The notes under the pieces are model-generated. The model was not told the origin of the DNA and did no database searches. It saw nothing but the letters and a program-made list of their open reading frames with translations. 20,579 nt of DNA, from contig CAMPAA010000026.1 of assembly GCA_946631345.1 (NCBI GenBank), positions 1 to 20,579 on the forward strand, in the 5' to 3' direction. The DNA is from an uncultured Verrucomicrobiota bacterium (GTDB lineage Bacteria; Verrucomicrobiota; Kiritimatiellia; RFP12; UBA1067). The translations under genes were made by a program, and so were the position numbers. Each line of letters starts with the position of its first letter. The first letter of the stretch is position 1. Shown in pieces: positions 19,101 through 20,579 of the stretch.

Positions 19101-20579
19101 AACAACCGCTGGAACCTTCTTTCTGCGGTGGAGAACCTCAATACGACCAATTCCACCTCCAGCGCGTCCAACTATCTTGGAACGGTGCTTTCCGCCGATT
19201 CCATCGCTGCAAAGTGGATGTTCCAGTTGCGCAGCGAGCTTGTCGGCACAAGCGATCTTGTGCCGCTCGGCGGCGCGTACGCTAAGCGCGGAACGGATTT
19301 CTGGGACGGTCGCGGTGCGATGGATGCCTGGGCCGAGACCTCTAAAGAGGGCGAGATCGCCGATACCAACGGCAATGGCATCCCGGATTGGGCGGAGAAG
19401 CTCTGGGAGACCGATGGCGAAATGACGCTGACAGAAGCCGAGCTGCGCGAGGCTTATCTCCGAGCGTTGGCAAAGGGGCTTCTCCCGACTGCTGCATCGG
19501 CTGCAGACTTCGCCGAGGCATATGCATCCGTGATCGATGACAACTTCGACGGCGTGCCGGACTGGTGGCAGAAGATGTACGGAGTATCCGGCTCTGCGCA
19601 GGTGGATACTGACAAGGACGGCCTCGCCGATTTTGCGGAGTATCTGGTATCTGAAGTGTTTGACTTTGACGGAGATGACAACATCAGCCCCGTTCGGCCG
19701 AAGTCGAATGGCAAGGAGTTCGACTACTTCCGCAAGGTCGGCAAGTTATATCTGGGTGAGATGTTCTCCGACCATGACTTCATGGAGGACCATTTGGAGC
19801 GCGAATATTCGGAGGTCGGCGCAGATTCTGGCATCTATGATGCTAATCTCGATTCTGATGAGGACGGCTGGTCCAACTGGGCTGAGATCCGCGCGAAATA
19901 TGCGATGGGGTATGAAGTTTCTGCTTCCAGCGCCATCAAGACAAATGTTATTTATCAGACTTATGTTTGTTATGAGCGGTACAGAAGTCGGTTGGATACG
20001 GTTCTCAATACTGCTAATGGTTATGAGCTCATGGAAACTGATTTCACCATCATTGGATATGGGCATTGGTTTAATGAAGAGGAGCACCTGGTTTGGCACG
20101 ATGACTTCTATGGAACAGGTTATATCAAATATCGCGTGTTCAATCCTGTTTATGCAAATGTGTATGCATACAAGGATCATCCAGTGCCTCAGGTTGAGAT
20201 GATTGTGCGTTACAATGGTGTTAAGGATCTGACGGGGGTAAACCTGACTGTTCAGGCCTACACTGATGAGGAGCTGAAGCGTCCAGACGCAGTCTTCTCC
20301 GTTGTGAATGGAGACAACCGCAATGTCAACAAGTTGACATTCATGTTCCCGTCGGATGGCTATCTGCGCGAAGGAAAGAACACATTCGTTGTCTCTGTAG
20401 GTGCGGCATCCAATGTCACCGCAGCCGCATCGATAATGGGTATCGCGCGTAATGTGGATGTTGGCTGGAGCAAGGTCGCGTTCGACGTGGAGTTGACCGA
20501 GCAGAACCCGATCTGCCCGCGTTCTACGGTAGTCACCGACACGAACGGTGCGGCGCGAGTATATGTGTATCGCTACACG
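10122..20579 (+). CDS. Giant secreted calcium-loop / LamG surface protein, cut by the right edge
   Basis: The frame stays open for 3486 codons and leaves the window without a stop. The protein is exported: MKRKALGFIAMAMAFIANTAFA, cleavage after residue 22. Residues 23-350 are unrecognised and beta-rich. Calx-beta-like stretches lie near 380-530 and 860-975, and PKD-like Ig folds near 747-856 and 981-1078 (GTYDCTVKLRDKD, SKSVTLTVTDKDGG). From 1271 to 3256 come about 14 DxDxDG loops of thrombospondin-3/EF-hand type, among them D1271, D1446, D1513, D1533, D2014, D2108, D2174, D2244, D2386, D2469, D3081, D3139, D3162 and D3244, often followed by W/Y-E and GLNP or GTNP. A LamG-type domain spans about 2607-2830 (ALYFPG, FTVECWVKP, WTHIAFTFNG, LDEVRVWDGA). 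Such proteins are usually surface or secreted adhesins or substrate binders that fold with calcium. No enzyme motif is visible. It is the third gene of the peptidase operon. Confidence 0.93.
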   Translation, partial: MKRKALGFIAMAMAFIANTAFAYNGVGDIVSIDPCDQYGIKQPVNTTPKAAGETAYFRIRLLNVNCRMSYDTRDSSKRTSPWEPDYNGLTVGSGVMEQMWLANPPKIGVYVSGQLRGATIGYPYAVTMDDDGSWAGWYTDLVCSYTVKPGDLALPMTLANAAGKEVGNGASATYYFNTIPASSVWRLRADERAGTSDDAEWNTVVSTNYCQFSINMGSVDLPPLYVAGQDWTQGDVNLKQAGLYLKSVDFHATDYTVSKGRTEKVTVDILGGANTNGNGTVYVMTKDLDAIELAENEVETVTITSTPAHDTDGTYQVAKVTIPSGVDATDFSFKVKGVETNKTGTVYLSTTKEFTYGDSGDLVTNFVTAAVMCVAPPPPYITVTIDEAASKSVTAGSNYTDYAAKLTVALSEAYSNDFTVVVTPSMVSASGTNPLGKYIGMSSYSENGFMQRATNVTFTAVEMANGTLSKDLYLYALGADDDTDGVGKGIVFNAAAVAPADEYFNNENPSAILYIKKSTPVITYPEESHEYSGLAGGVESVFSITVADDYTDLQSPYTVQWYKTGSGAANTFVVTPNADGELAVSVKYNSGSYTSRFRVQNAAGVWSEMRKVTVQVNEAKQVTAVVEDPDDSLNYDEDVEELSIRFKLTEGYEDGTLYAFLVPLDEASSNLVTCKQFTQGVAIRSGDTESAGVARMIILDGNDETQPLTYGIMLRTRNTLTTGELIGTYESKDLEIFINNKAPAVTEVKMSGSAPVTVNGDTFRGKASLGLNKIFTIEADDVEADLTANVISEWTFSDPNGNAVTRTVTAPLDDIVLTNVFEVAGTYDCTVKLRDKDMSASDFRKAAAFTFHVTVLDTPSVNIVFPESDTFNETDVLNRKGFFYIELSTAATKELDVAVTVAQNGADGVFSLVTNSVHFRAGQTRQRIDIADLDGTDESVSARGGFTITAAVTTETPNEDGIALKDVYLPATERVFVMNENPTITRPIFTGETNSAAINVNIPIPWKVSDINYDLTDDLLIEWTTSEGRTATFRGSDVSSGVFTNMFTSGGSKSVTLTVTDKDGGSSSVTLYYRVAASKSANIYPQGPYYGGGLSPIAKKYVQAYGRGEGRVWSNGGSSLVEDFMHRYTYDAGAIDVDIYAWGYKNGQTDDGTLTDVTGTAGRDIAITPYGFSFPMGTVFTADDCYTYTDRNGRDSFFYAWIIETKEEEAVSYTGSALVSPQSPNFANRFSRYTLTLPTELSGDDTRPVYAGRYLEAFFSKELYVADNMGDMNGDGIPDYFATLDWSMDSGESKPICEAMTGQAISTEGGEEGGSATASDLTDVSSFNDDNDFMPACWGYSANPLKPALPDWGPGEKFTALYEIRGIGMAGSDRHLGLNEPGVSDYDLSQAETYALMADFVAAGNTLTGVEADDYAAATNWATSVRWTPEAINANTGARLNPLKADTDGDGFDDGWEYFFWYHARIGAVTNGVWGRLEGRRYDIAAPATGTRISPDEIVEAFNPHNPMAGGRDFDGDGLTDLEEYVLGTNPCDWDSDGDGMNDLWEVMNGLDPLSPLDAIENPDRDFMALSEYAADTFTVFTFANGDMFGLPTATSPSVELEPITSGVSTNGFLVGVDNNGATNLYIVAAQTAVGALSDDLEALPAIVSGDTTYLAGLTPVTLASGTEIVSAADAEGEYPLMSAFYGAEVYGSGAKIWFAEQPKLVVQYASGLLQLAKDTAGFDTFTYGDTDYLGASRTFPAGTLLKSVAAEPVNMNQVYVSPYMKDSGGFVWTSPKTLEKESTMLALPLFNYGGDGRTYVPAALTVDQYCVAPVTPNRELANAFGVTLPEGFVRSQLVKVETNRKLTLIHNQVLSQYGFDPRVAWTIDDYGYVDQRWRKVDSAEADDGLGATGLATNTVAYTSRDEYLVMQYRQQMRKIGDDGLRSTTESLLNGGEIYLIGADATASTGAAVSPNASVPYFRLATTYPNFPVEFVRQAYAERNEISPFENSTNRLILAYWTWLEVDNDIHGADTDQDGIPDGWELYINADPNNYDDGKLSDGWAKDGDELNLLEEYAGVDSCNAYTNRFLYSDPTKLVYPEADTITKNHPGRKSGWWNKFFPTNPYDMDTDGDGVMDHAEGRSFVTDFYVGNNWYGSKATSFIYGQDVFAEKYDMDGSTTCFRGGGLNPCTVDTDGDLLPDAWEFQFAGIVFKDGAPEKDITLRDSDLQILTMADGKQKAVSASGSEIRGGMDGTWKGDACFDFDHDGLVNCQEYLVQSLRHLRYDDDKTPLMGIDPNSRQFLKFIPFSAWDGEFFHKKCLESGFTGLGTWQFRDLGYFARPPHDWDMLAQNPTGIKRCANYEAYEGAGYRVMLPPIVELPLIGKYYFYVDGCMHYACTDPRRWDTDEDGMDDYYELFHGLNPLLGTIANPLGNDDYGWVNTRYDVIAQIHNAGVTAWSNFWTGWNMDEPPPFDAMRYPWTIGTMECDADGDGLRNDEESIKVNLAKPTNTHTDPTPLWMTDSTSTDHASFTSQYYAFDPYISESPDYDPNILYPDVLAYPWNDISLRRRLRAMGASNEAREWMFSFEENEGYDTDHDFKSDAKELVLGVEPASEPQLFADPNRRQALYFPGEDSAAMSRDGQGRRAVSSEPDLFKQFTVECWVKPEELREAVFVERICNYGPSTLSNNTSVLRANFRIGMDADGRAYGEFEGSTANSGHVLVTAPTALPPETWTHIAFTFNGTDAKLFLDGNVAPVAVANGVGLIPANGIYGIQQEYFTPVMDFGYIALPCATVLGASVTDGNALALDENSDWSQLGSFFKGWLDEVRVWDGARTPEEIHTNYRKRFTMDDLKQLRSNDEQTGVFDQWVQGVRRSGITGLTLPAELIQHYNFVNLPGGIEPCNVMTEPSEFQANVLDNVRKPNGRTLDGSLMAGWWSRTPLHSTVYWNYAVVPWIGNMVAHMPYMDGSSPDSQYWSENIAGVIPATSQGLTAYDYPNEANPYPYFLYHRERNNRWNLLSAVENLNTTNSTSSASNYLGTVLSADSIAAKWMFQLRSELVGTSDLVPLGGAYAKRGTDFWDGRGAMDAWAETSKEGEIADTNGNGIPDWAEKLWETDGEMTLTEAELREAYLRALAKGLLPTAASAADFAEAYASVIDDNFDGVPDWWQKMYGVSGSAQVDTDKDGLADFAEYLVSEVFDFDGDDNISPVRPKSNGKEFDYFRKVGKLYLGEMFSDHDFMEDHLEREYSEVGADSGIYDANLDSDEDGWSNWAEIRAKYAMGYEVSASSAIKTNVIYQTYVCYERYRSRLDTVLNTANGYELMETDFTIIGYGHWFNEEEHLVWHDDFYGTGYIKYRVFNPVYANVYAYKDHPVPQVEMIVRYNGVKDLTGVNLTVQAYTDEELKRPDAVFSVVNGDNRNVNKLTFMFPSDGYLREGKNTFVVSVGAASNVTAAASIMGIARNVDVGWSKVAFDVELTEQNPICPRSTVVTDTNGAARVYVYRYT
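13932..19883 (+). repeat. Dispersed calcium-binding DxDxDG loops in the giant gene
   Basis: Aspartate-rich loops recur at irregular spacing. The best are DTDGDGFDD (14457), DFDGDGLTD (14658), DSDGDGMND (14724), DTDQDGIPD (16161), DTDGDGVMD (16449), DTDEDGMDD (17277), DTNGNGIPD (19362), DTDKDGLAD (19605) and DSDEDGWSN (19851). Some are degenerate, for example DTDHDFKSD (17844) and DTDGDLLPD (16641). They match the bacterial thrombospondin type 3 pattern rather than RTX nonapeptides. Confidence 0.85.
19621..20340 (+). other. AT-rich island inside the giant gene
   Basis: Base composition drops sharply within the open frame. By hand count, 19921-20160 has 98 G+C of 240 (41%), against 40 of 60 in 14701-14760 and 38 of 60 in 20461-20520. 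Codons here favour T or A at the third position (gtt, tat, aat, gat). The frame is intact, so this looks like a segment of different origin or under different selection; the borders are approximate. Confidence 0.6.

Noticed and set aside
13932..19883. RTX (type I secretion) calcium repeats
   Set aside because: The loops are DxDxDGxxD, not GGxGxDxUx nonapeptides, they are dispersed, and the protein has a Sec-type signal peptide.

Overview
The window looks like accessory, secreted-protein-rich chromosome of a GC-rich, Gram-negative-type bacterium. Two short hand counts gave 67% GC for 14701-14760 and 41% for 19921-20160. The mix of giant signal-peptide proteins with DxDxDG calcium loops, a LamG-type domain, a C10 (streptopain-type) cysteine peptidase, a lipobox lipoprotein, a Tat-type FAD oxidoreductase and a remnant of the gut-abundant AAA-ATPase-like/PD-(D/E)XK family resembles gut members of the PVC group (Kiritimatiellota/Verrucomicrobiota type). 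That assignment is inference; no rRNA or tRNA gene is present to test it. All supported genes are on the + strand and no gene-free stretch exceeds about 300 bases.

Layout. (1) 1-3184: a promoter with an inverted repeat over its -35 box drives a 1001-residue secreted protein built from three diverged copies of one beta-rich module. (2) 3185-3526: a short spacer, then a 78-codon ORF that keeps the N-terminus of an AAA-ATPase-like protein but lacks the ATPase core, probably an internal-deletion remnant. (3) 3539-6315: a Tat-type FAD-dependent oxidoreductase followed 32 bases later by histidinol dehydrogenase (hisD), with no other his genes nearby. (4) 6388-20579: a promoter followed by three tightly packed genes: a 1091-residue secreted C10 peptidase, a 121-residue lipoprotein whose start overlaps the peptidase stop, and, 14 bases on, a giant secreted protein of at least 3486 residues that runs off the right edge.

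How the parts may work together. The last three genes look like one transcript encoding a protease, a small helical outer-membrane-type lipoprotein and a giant calcium-binding surface or secreted protein. A processing, anchoring or export relationship is plausible but only inferred from the arrangement. Three promoters share an extended -10 of the form TGNTANANT, which may be the housekeeping promoter signature of this organism.

The most interesting items are the protease-lipoprotein-giant protein operon, the cysteine-less thioredoxin-like segment inside the peptidase, the in-frame deletion remnant of the ATPase gene, and an AT-rich island inside the giant gene. I did not find a clearly recognisable new defence, CRISPR or mobile system.
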